DNA from: Sediminibacterium magnilacihabitans
GTDB lineage: Bacteria; Bacteroidota; Bacteroidia; Chitinophagales; Chitinophagaceae
Direction: 5' to 3'
Assembly: GCA_002973575.1 (NCBI GenBank)
Contig: PVEQ01000001.1
Location: forward strand, 62,001 to 126,000
Length of the DNA stretch: 64,000 bases
The notes below the pieces were generated by a model. That model was not told where the DNA came from. It worked only from the letters and a program-made list of their open reading frames with translations, and did no database searches. Position 1 is the stretch's first letter; every line of letters starts with the position of its first letter. Shown in pieces: positions 1 to 7,956 of the stretch. The translations under genes and the position numbers were made by a program.

Positions 1-192
1 ATGTACGAATTACAGTTCGACTATACGCGCATGAACGATGTGATGATGATCGTTAAACAATGCAACTGCAGCGTGGTTGGACAGGAAATGCAATTGTTCT
101 GTCTGCTCCGTATTGGCATTCCCAAAGCAAGACTTGATGAAGTATTGTATCGTTTGCAGGATATGCATACGGTAGATGTAAAACAGGTGTAA
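1..192 (+). CDS. C-terminal end of a YigZ/IMPACT-family protein (partial)
   Basis: The reading frame is open from the first base and stops at 190-192, so the gene almost certainly begins left of the window. The 63 visible residues resemble the small ferredoxin-like C-terminal domain (DUF1949 type) that closes YigZ/IMPACT proteins, with the pattern FDYTRMNDVM followed by a hydrophobic strand and a final VDVKQV. YigZ-type proteins are conserved cytoplasmic proteins linked to translation, and their exact role is uncertain. The catalytic-looking N-terminal UPF0029 domain cannot be seen, so the call rests on this short tail. The next gene converges with only 3 bp between them. Confidence 0.55.
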   Translation: MYELQFDYTRMNDVMMIVKQCNCSVVGQEMQLFCLLRIGIPKARLDEVLYRLQDMHTVDVKQV

Positions 193-195
193 TGA

Positions 196-954
196 TCAGG
201 CTTTGCCTGTTAAACGATAGGCAACGAAACCTACCACTTCTTTGATGACCCATGACCATTTCTTCAATAGAGAAATATCGGGTATGATATAATTATCAAT
301 ATCAAATCTTTCATCGATGACTGTATAATCGCAAGGGTAACTAATGAAGTTGATGCCCGCTTTTTTAAATACAGCGACCGACCGGGGCATATGCATGGCA
401 GAAGTTACCAGTACAAACGGCGGTTGTAATTTTAGAGAATCCAATACCCGCTTACTGAATATGGCATTCTCGTATGTGTTACGAGACCGACTTTCGAGGA
501 TAATGTCTTTTTCGTTTACGCCATTACGGATGAATTCCTGTTTGAGAAAAATAGCTTCCGGTGGTTCCCTTTGCATCAAATTGCCTGTGCCACCGGTGAT
601 CAGTACTTTATTGATGATGCCCCTGTGATACAAGTTGGCTGTTTGAATGAAGCGATCGGCTGCTAATGAAAAGAAGCCGCTGTCTTTTTTATCGTAATAG
701 GAAAGTCCGCCTAAAACAATACCTGCACTGTAGTGCGCAGTATCCGGCAAGGACTTCGGTACAGGCTGCCAGCTCATCACAAAAGATCTATACAGGAATG
801 GATTGGAGAAAACAATACCCAGCACAATCATACTTATCAGTAATCTTTTACGTGTGGCGGCAGTGCGTGATCTCCATCGCCAGACCCACAAAATAAGGAT
901 CCATGAAATGGGGTATAACAGGAAGTATAATACTTTGGAAAGAATGAAGAACAT
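196..954 (-). CDS. YdcF/SanA-family membrane protein (DUF218)
   Basis: A 252-residue protein with two hydrophobic segments in the first 60 residues (residues about 2-25 and 37-52), then a DUF218 fold. Recognisable blocks are GIVLGG, VLITGGTG, ESRSRNTYENA and LVTSAMHMPRS, the conserved Gly, Glu/Arg/Asn and His positions of the YdcF/ElyC/SanA family. Members sit in the inner membrane and are tied to envelope integrity and vancomycin resistance, but the reaction is not established. I chose ATG at 954; the codon just before it is TTG. It is followed by the dehydrogenase gene on the same strand with very little space between them, so the two may be co-transcribed. Confidence 0.8.
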   Translation of the reverse strand: MFFILSKVLYFLLYPISWILILWVWRWRSRTAATRKRLLISMIVLGIVFSNPFLYRSFVMSWQPVPKSLPDTAHYSAGIVLGGLSYYDKKDSGFFSLAADRFIQTANLYHRGIINKVLITGGTGNLMQREPPEAIFLKQEFIRNGVNEKDIILESRSRNTYENAIFSKRVLDSLKLQPPFVLVTSAMHMPRSVAVFKKAGINFISYPCDYTVIDERFDIDNYIIPDISLLKKWSWVIKEVVGFVAYRLTGKA

Positions 955-959
955 CAATC

Positions 960-1856
960 TTATTTTTTAAAACGGTTGCTCACTACCAGTTCCTTGCTTC
1001 CGCCCGAATAAACATAAAACCCTTCACCGGATTTTACGCCCAGTTTGCCGGCTGTAACCATATTCACCAACAGGGGACAGGGGGCATATTTCGGATTGCC
1101 AAATCCTTCGTGCAGCACGTTGAGTATACTCAGGCACACATCGAGACCGATGAAATCGGCCAACTGCAAAGGTCCCATAGGATGCGCCATACCCAGCTTC
1201 ATGATGGTATCGATGGAATCCACACCGGCAATGCCTTCATACAAACTGTAAATAGCTTCATTGATCATGGGCATCAGTATCTTGTTGGCGATGAAGCCGG
1301 GATAATCATTCACCACACATGGTATTTTACCTAAAGCAGCGCTGAGCTGCACAATGGCATCGGTAACAGTTGCTTCGGTAGCATAGCCATTGATGATCTC
1401 TACCAGTTTCATCACAGGAACCGGGTTCATAAAGTGCATACCGATCACTTTACCGGGCCTGCTGGTGGCGGCTGCTATTTTGGTAATGGAAATAGAAGAA
1501 GTGTTGGTAGCCAGGATGGCCTGGGCAGGCGCCGCTTCATCTATCTGTTTGAATATTTTTAATTTCAGTTCTGCATTTTCTGTGGCGGCTTCTACAACGA
1601 GATCGGCCTTGCTTACCGCTTTGGCCAGGTCGGTATCGGTGGTCAGGTTCGCCAGCGCCTTTTGCTTTTGTTCTTCGCTAACAGTGCCTTTGCCGATTTG
1701 CCTGTCGAAATTCCGGGTGATGGTCTGCAATGCTTTTTCCAGTTGCGCCGGATTCACATCCACCAGCACAACAGGAAAACCGCTTTGTGCAAAAACATGC
1801 GCAATACCGTTGCCCATGGTACCGGCGCCGATAACAGTAATATGTTGTAATGCCAT
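960..1856 (-). CDS. hbd: 3-hydroxybutyryl-CoA dehydrogenase
   Basis: A 298-residue NAD(P)-dependent 3-hydroxyacyl-CoA dehydrogenase. It would interconvert 3-hydroxybutyryl-CoA and acetoacetyl-CoA in the cytoplasm. The N-terminal Rossmann fold shows GAGTMGNGIAHVFA directly after the start, and the catalytic region shows ATNTSSISIT followed by GMHFMNPVPVMKLVE, with the His of the His-Glu pair. The C-terminal dimerisation domain has the usual NKILMPMINEA and GMAHPMGPLQLADFIGLD blocks. Length is typical of the short monofunctional form. ATG at 1856 is preferred over an upstream TTG because the protein then begins right at the first beta strand. The carboxypeptidase-like gene lies 12 bp upstream on the same strand. 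Confidence 0.9.
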   Translation of the reverse strand: MALQHITVIGAGTMGNGIAHVFAQSGFPVVLVDVNPAQLEKALQTITRNFDRQIGKGTVSEEQKQKALANLTTDTDLAKAVSKADLVVEAATENAELKLKIFKQIDEAAPAQAILATNTSSISITKIAAATSRPGKVIGMHFMNPVPVMKLVEIINGYATEATVTDAIVQLSAALGKIPCVVNDYPGFIANKILMPMINEAIYSLYEGIAGVDSIDTIMKLGMAHPMGPLQLADFIGLDVCLSILNVLHEGFGNPKYAPCPLLVNMVTAGKLGVKSGEGFYVYSGGSKELVVSNRFKK

Positions 1857-1868
1857 AATAGGCAAAGA

Positions 1869-2513
1869 TTAGTTCTTTTTCTTGAAATCGCCCCTTTTCC
1901 AGGCTTGAATAAAATCGAGCCAGGCCGCAGGATTCAGGATATTCATGGGCGGTACCTGTCCGGCGTAATAGGCTTTGTTGGCTTGTTGACGTAACTGGTA
2001 ATTGACTGCTTCGCGGCCATCGGCGGGCAGGCTGTTCAGCAAAGCCCTTCGTTGCGCTTCATTATTGTTTTTGCGAACGGTTTCATAGAGGTCATCCTGG
2101 ACGGGTATGTTCACAAAATCGCGTTCAAACTGTTCACGCGTAGGACGCGGCTTCAATATGGTGGCGGGAAGATAAGTGGTGTCGCTGATCAGCAATTGTA
2201 TCACACTGTACTGGTTGCCCGGCAGATCGGCGGGGATATGAATGGTTTTATCTTTATAGCCAATACTGGAAAAACGGATATGGTCTCCTTTTAATACCGC
2301 AATAGAGAAAACCCCGTCGCTATTGGAAATGGTACCGCGCCCCCTTCCTTCTACAATAACACTCGCCGCAGGTATGCCCTTGAGGCTGTCGGCCGTCATA
2401 ACCACACCATAGAGTTGTACTACAGAATCGCGATAGGGATTTGCCTGGGAATAGCCTTTGTGAAAGGTGAACAGGGTAGCAATAATTAAAAAGTATCGTA
2501 AAAATTTCATCAT
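1869..2513 (-). CDS. Exported protein with a carboxypeptidase-like regulatory domain
   Basis: A 214-residue protein with a signal peptide (residues about 3-22, ending near GYSQA). The beta-sandwich domain that follows is the CarboxypepD_reg-like type seen at the N-terminus of TonB-dependent receptors: LYGVVMTADSLKGIPAASV, then a Gly-rich turn, SNSDGVFSIAV and IRFSSIGYKDK. No receptor plug or barrel follows; the remaining 100 residues are charged and helical. Proteins of this type in Bacteroidota are cell-envelope proteins of unknown role. It is divergent from mrp, with about 90 bp between them carrying the mrp promoter. Confidence 0.7.
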   Translation of the reverse strand: MMKFLRYFLIIATLFTFHKGYSQANPYRDSVVQLYGVVMTADSLKGIPAASVIVEGRGRGTISNSDGVFSIAVLKGDHIRFSSIGYKDKTIHIPADLPGNQYSVIQLLISDTTYLPATILKPRPTREQFERDFVNIPVQDDLYETVRKNNNEAQRRALLNSLPADGREAVNYQLRQQANKAYYAGQVPPMNILNPAAWLDFIQAWKRGDFKKKN

Positions 2514-2612
2514 CCGCGTAAAAATACAAAGCCATTGCTCATAAAACCGAACTGCAACCGGCCTTCTTTGTTTAAAAGGAAGGATTTAGAACAAAGTACG
2601 GTTGCAAGGGGT

Positions 2613-2620
2613 TAACTTTG
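2613..2620 (+). promoter_or_regulatory. Bacteroidetes -7 promoter element for mrp
   Basis: TAACTTTG matches the TAnnTTTG -7 consensus of the Bacteroidetes primary sigma factor. Transcription would start near 2627, about 29 nt before ATG 2656, which argues for that ATG rather than the in-frame codon at 2602. I saw no convincing -33 TTTG. Confidence 0.5.
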
Positions 2621-2655
2621 CGTGCCGATTTTCTTTTTTAACAAAAACTTGCGTG

Positions 2656-3750
2656 ATGACCGAAGAAGCAATTTTGAAGGCCTTGAGTAATGTGCAGGAG
2701 CCGGACCTGGGGAAAGACCTGGTAACACTCAATATGGTAAAGGATATTCATATATCTGGTAACGATGTGAGCTTTACCATCGTGCTTACCACGCCTGCTT
2801 GTCCGATGAAAGATATGATGCGTACTGCCAGTGAAAATGCCATCAAATTACTGGTGAATCCATCGGCTTCCGTTAAAATAAACTTTATTGCCAATACATC
2901 TTCCTCCAGGAAAGGCGATCAGCAATTGCTGGCAGGTGTTAAGAATGTCATTGCAGTAGTGAGCGGTAAAGGCGGTGTGGGTAAAAGTACGGTCGCTGCC
3001 AACCTCGCACTGGCTTTATCTGAAGGAGGCGCCAGTGTTGGATTGATGGATGCAGATATTTATGGCCCCAGCGTTCCCATCATGTTTGGCGTGCGTGGCG
3101 AAAGGCCGATGATGAAAGATGTGAATGGAAAAGGGATGATCGTTCCTTTGGAGAAATATGGTATCCGTTTGATGAGTATCGGGTTACTGGTAGACGAAAA
3201 GAACGCAGTGGTATGGCGCGGCCCTATGGCCAGCAGCGCCATACGCCAGTTTGTAACCGATGTGGATTGGGGTGAACTGGATTACCTGGTGATCGACATG
3301 CCTCCCGGCACCGGCGATATACACCTTACATTGATGCAGACCGTTCCGGTAACAGGAGTGGTGATCGTTACCACGCCGCAAAATGTAGCGGTGGCGGATG
3401 CTAAAAAAGGAATTGCCATGTTCGGACAAGCGCAGATCAAAGTGCCGATCATTGGACTGGTGGAAAATATGGCTTATTTCACTCCAGCAGAATTGCCCAA
3501 CAACAAATATTACCTGTTTGGTAAAGAAGGCGGCAAGCGATTGGCCGATGAGTACGACCTGCCGTTCCTGGGCCAGGTACCATTGGTGCAAAGCATCCGC
3601 GAAGGCGGCGACGAGGGCGTTCCGGCAATGCTGGGAACCGATGCCATCAGCCAGCAGGCATTCCGCGATTTTACCGCTTCGGCCGTAAGAAATATCGCCA
3701 TTCGCAATGCGAACGTGCCCAAAACCAAACCGATCGATGTAGTTGCGTAA
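2656..3750 (+). CDS. mrp: Mrp/ApbC-type iron-sulfur cluster carrier ATPase
   Basis: A 364-residue cytoplasmic P-loop ATPase that carries and delivers Fe-S clusters (Mrp/NBP35 family). An N-terminal DUF59 domain (about 1-90, with Cys49-Pro50) precedes the ParA-like domain. The deviant Walker A GKGGVGKST is at residues 104-112, and MDADIYGPS, VIDMPPGTGD and TPQNVAVADA follow. The usual CxxC cluster motif of Mrp proteins is not seen: the segment reads MAYFTPAELPNNKYY. Cluster-carrier activity by the standard Cys pair is therefore uncertain. The start is chosen at 2656 because of the promoter at 2613. It heads an operon with the PaiB-like gene and cmk. Confidence 0.88.
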   Translation: MTEEAILKALSNVQEPDLGKDLVTLNMVKDIHISGNDVSFTIVLTTPACPMKDMMRTASENAIKLLVNPSASVKINFIANTSSSRKGDQQLLAGVKNVIAVVSGKGGVGKSTVAANLALALSEGGASVGLMDADIYGPSVPIMFGVRGERPMMKDVNGKGMIVPLEKYGIRLMSIGLLVDEKNAVVWRGPMASSAIRQFVTDVDWGELDYLVIDMPPGTGDIHLTLMQTVPVTGVVIVTTPQNVAVADAKKGIAMFGQAQIKVPIIGLVENMAYFTPAELPNNKYYLFGKEGGKRLADEYDLPFLGQVPLVQSIREGGDEGVPAMLGTDAISQQAFRDFTASAVRNIAIRNANVPKTKPIDVVA

Positions 3751-3759
3751 CTTCACTGC

Positions 3760-4383
3760 ATGTACCATTTACCGCATTACAAAGAGAAAGACCAGGCTGT
3801 TGTGATCGATTTCATGAAGCAGCATCCTTTTGCCATGCTGATCGGGGTTGATGCAGGCGGACTGCCCGTTGCCACCCAGTTGCCCTTCCTCATCAAAGAG
3901 AAAGAAGGGGTACTTTACCTGCAGGCGCACATGATGCGACAGACCGATCATTGCAAAGCATTTGAGACCACCCAACAGGCACTGGTGCTGTTTACCGGTC
4001 CGCATACCTATGTGAGCGCCAGCTGGTACAAAAATCCGCAGCAGGCTTCTACCTGGAACTACATGACAGTGCATGCGCGGGGAACACTTGCTTTCCTGGA
4101 TCATGAACAGTTATTGCAGGTGCTGGAAGAAACCACCACACTTTTTGAACAGGATGCGCAATCACCTGCTCAATACAAGGAATTATCGCCCGAATATGTT
4201 GAACGCATGGCCAAAGCCATTGTTGCTTTTGAGATAAAAGTAGATGCACTGGAGCATGTATTCAAGTTGAGCCAGAACCGCGACCGGCGCAGCTATGAGC
4301 AGATCATGGAGCGATTGAATGAACAAGATGCTGATGCAAAAGCCGTTGCCGCCGAGATGCAAAAAAGAAAAGGCCGTTTATGA
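3760..4383 (+). CDS. PaiB-family FMN-binding protein
   Basis: A 207-residue protein of the PaiB/FMN-binding split-barrel family, often labelled a negative transcriptional regulator although biochemical evidence is thin. Family features are the MYHLPHYKEKD start, PVATQLPFL, the HMMRQTDH block, and the conserved VLFTGPHTYVSASWY and STWNYMTVHARG stretches that line the flavin site. It begins 9 bp after mrp and its stop overlaps the cmk start (ATGA), so all three are likely translated from one message. Confidence 0.8.
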   Translation: MYHLPHYKEKDQAVVIDFMKQHPFAMLIGVDAGGLPVATQLPFLIKEKEGVLYLQAHMMRQTDHCKAFETTQQALVLFTGPHTYVSASWYKNPQQASTWNYMTVHARGTLAFLDHEQLLQVLEETTTLFEQDAQSPAQYKELSPEYVERMAKAIVAFEIKVDALEHVFKLSQNRDRRSYEQIMERLNEQDADAKAVAAEMQKRKGRL

Positions 4384-5057
4384 AGAAGATCATCATCACG
4401 CTCGACGGTTTTTCATCCTGTGGCAAGAGTACCCTGGCACGCCAGCTGGCGAATGAGCTCAACTATGTTTTTATCGATAGCGGAGCCATGTACCGCGCCA
4501 TCACTTTGTATTTCCTGCGGCAGCATATCGACTGGCAGAATGAAACAGAAGCGGTGAAAGCCCTGGGTAAAGTGAGCCTGGATTTTCGTTACAATCCCAT
4601 TACCGGCAACAGCGATATGTATTTGAATGATGAGAATGTGGAAGCATTGATACGGGATATGCTGGTGAGTGAAAATGTAAGCGCCGTATCTGCGCTGAAA
4701 GCAGTAAGGGAATTTGCCGTTGCGCAGCAACAGCAAATGGGAAAGAAAAAGGGGATCGTCATGGATGGGAGGGATATCGGCACCACGGTATTCCCGCATG
4801 CCGAATTAAAAATATTCGTTACGGCCGATCCGGCTGTGAGGGTGGAAAGACGGTTCAAGGAATTATTTGCCAAAAATCCCAATATCACCATTGAAGAGGT
4901 GAAAAACAACCTGGAAATGCGTGATTATATTGATAGTAACCGGGAGTTCAGTCCCCTTAGAAAAGCAGAAGACGCCATTGTGCTAGATAACAGCAACCTC
5001 ACCCGGGAAGAGCAGCTGTCGTTGGCGCTCAAATGGGCCAGGGAAAAGATTCGCTGA
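4380..5057 (+). CDS. cmk: Cytidylate kinase
   Basis: A 225-residue (d)CMP kinase that transfers phosphate from ATP to CMP or dCMP in pyrimidine nucleotide metabolism. The P-loop reads DGFSSCGKST at residues 9-18. It is followed by IDSGAMYRAIT (CMP-binding region), the insert typical of bacterial CMP kinases, MDGRDIGTTVFPHAELKIF, and a lid with RRFKEL and RKAEDAIVLD. Length matches the family. Translation is coupled to the upstream PaiB-like gene through a 4-bp overlap. About 350 bp of non-coding sequence follow. Confidence 0.93.
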   Translation: MKKIIITLDGFSSCGKSTLARQLANELNYVFIDSGAMYRAITLYFLRQHIDWQNETEAVKALGKVSLDFRYNPITGNSDMYLNDENVEALIRDMLVSENVSAVSALKAVREFAVAQQQQMGKKKGIVMDGRDIGTTVFPHAELKIFVTADPAVRVERRFKELFAKNPNITIEEVKNNLEMRDYIDSNREFSPLRKAEDAIVLDNSNLTREEQLSLALKWAREKIR

Positions 5058-5110
5058 AAAAAATATTAAGGAAATGTTATTTTAATTAAAATCTTCCTTA
5101 CCTTGGCGCC

Positions 5111-5145
5111 AACAAAAAAGGTCCCTCCGTGGAAACGGAACGACC
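5111..5145 (-). terminator. Intrinsic terminator of the minus-strand RNA
   Basis: On the minus strand the arms at 5145-5135 and 5130-5120 can pair over most of 11 positions around a 4-nt loop, and six U residues follow (5119-5114). This is a standard rho-independent terminator and it points away from cmk's direction. It marks the 3' end of the RNA candidate that starts near 5296. Confidence 0.7.
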
Positions 5146-5296
5146 TCTACGATTGCTTGCCATACGAAAACTCTTGCTGCGGTTGGCGTTATTATCTACC
5201 GCTTAATATTTTGAACTGCAACGGTTGCAGTGTATCTTCGATTGTTAGCCTCTTCTAACGATTGCTTGCCTTACTTCCTGTCTCTCGAACCAATCT
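5113..5296 (-). ncRNA. Structured small RNA candidate, about 180 nt
   Basis: The gap between cmk and the next gene holds no plausible protein but has a complete transcription unit on the minus strand. A perfect TAnnTTTG element is at 5308-5301, about 180 nt of sequence follow, and an intrinsic terminator lies at 5145-5111. Within it three hairpins are visible by eye: GTTAG/CTAAC near 5257-5242, ACTGCAA/TTGCAGT near 5232-5214, and GCGGT/ACCGC near 5203-5178. A 13-base sequence is repeated exactly at 5149-5161 and 5258-5270. Length and layout would suit 6S RNA or another housekeeping RNA, but I cannot match it to a family. Confidence 0.5.
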
Positions 5297-5300
5297 GACA

Positions 5301-5308
5301 CAAATGTA
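5301..5308 (-). promoter_or_regulatory. -7 promoter element for the small RNA
   Basis: Read on the minus strand this is TACATTTG, a perfect match to TAnnTTTG. A T-rich stretch lies 20-30 bp upstream, where a -33 element would be, but no clean TTTG at ideal spacing was found. Confidence 0.5.
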
Positions 5309-5412
5309 GATCGGTTTGAGACATTAAGAAAAACAAGTTTACTAAGGTTTTATTATGCTGAAAAGCGGTTTCATTCACTGAAACCCTTGTCAGCATTGCG
5401 TTTTTGGTTAAA

Positions 5413-7011
5413 ATGAATATGATGCCCAACCGTATTTCCGACCCATTGTTCCAGTTGATAAAGTCCCTCCAGAAGTCGGAAAAGCGCAATTTTAAGCTCT
5501 ATATCAAGCGAAGTTCAGCCAAAGAAGACCTGAAAATCATCCAGTTATTCGATGCGATGGATAAACTGGCTGAATACGACGATAAAATATTGCTCAAAAA
5601 GCTCACCAACGTGGGAAAACCACAGTTGGCCAACCTCAAAACCCACCTCTATAAGCAATTACTGGCCAGCCTGCGCCTGCTCAAGAGCAGTGAGAGCATC
5701 GATATGCAGTTGCATGAGCAGTTGGATCATGCCCGCATTCTTTATAACAAAGGATTGTATCACCAGAGCCTGAAAATACTCGATAAGGTGAAAGGGATGG
5801 CCCATACCTATAACCAGGAAAGCTTTTTGATACAGGTGATTTCCCTGGAGAAAAAGATCGAAACGCTGTACATCACGCGCAGCATGGTAGAAAAAACCGA
5901 GGAACTGATTGTACAGGCCAATGAGGTGAATGAGAAAAGGATGGTGATTACACAATTGTCGAACCTGGCGTTGCAATTGTACACCTGGTATATCAGGAAC
6001 GGCCATGCGCGGAATGAAGAAGATGAAAAGGGCATCAAACAATATTTCAGGGAACACCTGCCGGCGAATGCACAAAGCCTGACGGGTTTTTATGAGCGTT
6101 TGTACCTGTTCCAGAGTTATTGCTGGTATGCTTTTGTGCGGCAGGACTTTATCATGTATTACCGGTATAGCCAGAAATGGCTCGACCTGTTCGATGAACA
6201 GCCTTTGATGATACCGATAGAGACAGGTCACTATGTAAAAGCCCTGCACAACCTGCTGAATGCGCATTTCGACCTGCGCAATTTTGAAAAGTTCCAGGTT
6301 GTATTGAAACGATTCGAGGAGTTCTCGGCTACTCCACTGGCCAACCAGCACGATATCTTCAGGGTACATTCTTTTATCTATATCTACAGCGCCAAACTGA
6401 ACTGGCACCTGATGACGGGTACTTTCAAAGAGGGACTGTTGCTGGTACCGGAGCTGGAAGCCTGGCTGGAGAAAGAAGCATTGTATCTCGATAAACACCG
6501 CATACTGGTATTCAACTATAAGATGGCTACGCTGTTTTTTGGCAGCGGAGATTATGAAACATCCATCGATTACCTGCGCAGGATCATCGACGACCATGTA
6601 GACATGCGCAGTGATTTGCAGTGTTACGCACGGTTGCTGCACATGATGGCGCACTATGAGTTGGGTAATTTGGAATTGATCGAAGGCTCACTGATCCGCT
6701 CGGTATACCGTTACATGGCCAAAATGAAAAACCTCACGGTGATTGAAGAAGAGATGTTCAAATTTTTGCGGCACTCTTTCCATCGCCCTGCCCACCAGGT
6801 GAAAACAGAACTGAAGCAGTTCCTGCACAGCATCCGGCAGGTGGAGAAAAGCCGTTTTGAAACAAGGTCTTTTGCTTATCTCGATATGATATCCTGGGTA
6901 GAAAGCAAAGTGTATGAGAAGCCGATGAGCAAGGTCATCCACGACAAATATTTACAACACAAACGGAAAGGGGGCGTTAAGCGGGAACAACAGCCTGTTG
7001 CTGCGCTGTAA
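5413..7011 (+). CDS. Conserved large helical protein of unknown function
   Basis: A 532-residue soluble protein with no signal peptide or membrane segment. It is almost wholly alpha-helical, with repeating pairs of amphipathic helices that suggest a TPR-like solenoid (for example around HLYKQLLASLRLL and YETSIDYLRRIIDDH). The N-terminus contains a conserved-looking SDPLFQLIKSLQKSEKRNF block. I know similar proteins as conserved hypotheticals in Chitinophagaceae but cannot assign a role. ATG 5413 (or 5419) is chosen because the frame upstream begins with TTG. Its 3' end converges on and overlaps the amidotransferase gene by 35 bp. Confidence 0.7.
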   Translation: MNMMPNRISDPLFQLIKSLQKSEKRNFKLYIKRSSAKEDLKIIQLFDAMDKLAEYDDKILLKKLTNVGKPQLANLKTHLYKQLLASLRLLKSSESIDMQLHEQLDHARILYNKGLYHQSLKILDKVKGMAHTYNQESFLIQVISLEKKIETLYITRSMVEKTEELIVQANEVNEKRMVITQLSNLALQLYTWYIRNGHARNEEDEKGIKQYFREHLPANAQSLTGFYERLYLFQSYCWYAFVRQDFIMYYRYSQKWLDLFDEQPLMIPIETGHYVKALHNLLNAHFDLRNFEKFQVVLKRFEEFSATPLANQHDIFRVHSFIYIYSAKLNWHLMTGTFKEGLLLVPELEAWLEKEALYLDKHRILVFNYKMATLFFGSGDYETSIDYLRRIIDDHVDMRSDLQCYARLLHMMAHYELGNLELIEGSLIRSVYRYMAKMKNLTVIEEEMFKFLRHSFHRPAHQVKTELKQFLHSIRQVEKSRFETRSFAYLDMISWVESKVYEKPMSKVIHDKYLQHKRKGGVKREQQPVAAL

Positions 7012-7822
7012 GGACCAGGTCGAGAAAATTAGGGAGCACATGGTTATGTGTTCTCAGTATCTTATCCGGGTCCTGTAATTGTTCCACCATGCTTTGCCAT
7101 TTGGCTTTGCCATGGTTTTGAATAACGGTCTGCTTTTTATCTTCCCTCAATAAATACATGTGCATACCTTCTGCATCGGCCTCGGGATGGAACTGGGTGC
7201 CGATAAAATGCTCATTGAAACGGATGCCCATAATGGCCCTTTCAAAAGGTACATGCGGCCTGATCTTTTCGAGCGCCAGTAAATGAGCGCCCATTGCTTT
7301 TAGTTTTTCGCGTTTGGGTTTGATCACCTGGTAATCGCGGCTGTCTACGGCAAAGAACGGATCTGTAAGACCCTGAAAAACCGGTTCTTCTTTGCCATAC
7401 GGCAGCATGTGTACAGGAAAAACCCCGAAGGCGGTGGACTTACGCTTGCAAACAGTAGCCAACTGGAAATACCGGCAGGCCAGTTGGAAGCTATGGCAGA
7501 TGAAGAATATTTTTTTCTTGGGAACTTGGAGCGCTTCCCGGTTCCATTGCTCCATGCGTGCTATCCAGTCGAAATAACGCCGTTCCCATTCAGTGCCTTC
7601 GCTTTCCAAAGGAGAGCCGGGACCGCCACTGGAAATATATACATCATAGGAGGTATCAGGTACAGCCAACTGTTGCCGCACGTCGAATTCATCGAATTCC
7701 ACGTCGAGTTGTTTGAAATCGCCCCATTGGTTAATGATCTCCCTGATACAGCGCATTCCCTGGTTGGGCTCGCCCGCATAAAGGTCCAGGATGGCTATTC
7801 TTATATGTTCCCTGTTTTGCAT
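6977..7822 (-). CDS. Class I glutamine amidotransferase-like protein
   Basis: A 281-residue protein with the flavodoxin-like fold of class I glutamine amidotransferases. The nucleophile elbow reads FICHSFQLAC, with Cys in the expected place, and the His/Glu of the triad appear in TQFHPEADAEGM. An oxyanion strand is seen in SSGGPGSPL. It has no fused synthetase domain and is longer than a bare GATase. It may hydrolyse gamma-glutamyl compounds (as PuuD or GGDP types do) or may serve an unlinked partner. ATG 7822 is preferred; the codon at 7861 is TTG and lies near the repeat upstream. Confidence 0.75.
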   Translation of the reverse strand: MQNREHIRIAILDLYAGEPNQGMRCIREIINQWGDFKQLDVEFDEFDVRQQLAVPDTSYDVYISSGGPGSPLESEGTEWERRYFDWIARMEQWNREALQVPKKKIFFICHSFQLACRYFQLATVCKRKSTAFGVFPVHMLPYGKEEPVFQGLTDPFFAVDSRDYQVIKPKREKLKAMGAHLLALEKIRPHVPFERAIMGIRFNEHFIGTQFHPEADAEGMHMYLLREDKKQTVIQNHGKAKWQSMVEQLQDPDKILRTHNHVLPNFLDLVLTAQQQAVVPA

Positions 7823-7862
7823 GGAGCCGCAAAAATAATGATTAATGTGAAAATGGCTCAAT

Positions 7863-7942
7863 ACTCAATGGCTCAATGTAATTTGACAATTTGTCAATTC
7901 GTCAATTTGATAATGACGAGGTTTTACATTGAGCCGCTGAGT
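7863..7942. repeat. Compact intergenic palindromic repeat
   Basis: Arms at 7863-7881 and 7924-7942 are complementary at 17 of 19 positions, including a perfect 12-bp core (7870-7881 with 7924-7935). The 42-bp centre contains a perfect smaller palindrome, TTGACAATTTGTCAA (7883-7897), and a further near copy. It fills most of the 134-bp gap between the M42 peptidase and amidotransferase genes. The layout is like REP/MITE-type elements; other copies would have to be sought genome-wide. Confidence 0.6.
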
Positions 7943-7956
7943 AATTGATACCTTCA

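Noticed and set aside
2530-2605. Inverted repeats GCAACCG/CGGTTGC and CCTTC/GAAGG in the divergent gap before mrp
   Set aside because: Short and widely spaced; the -7 element explains the region better.
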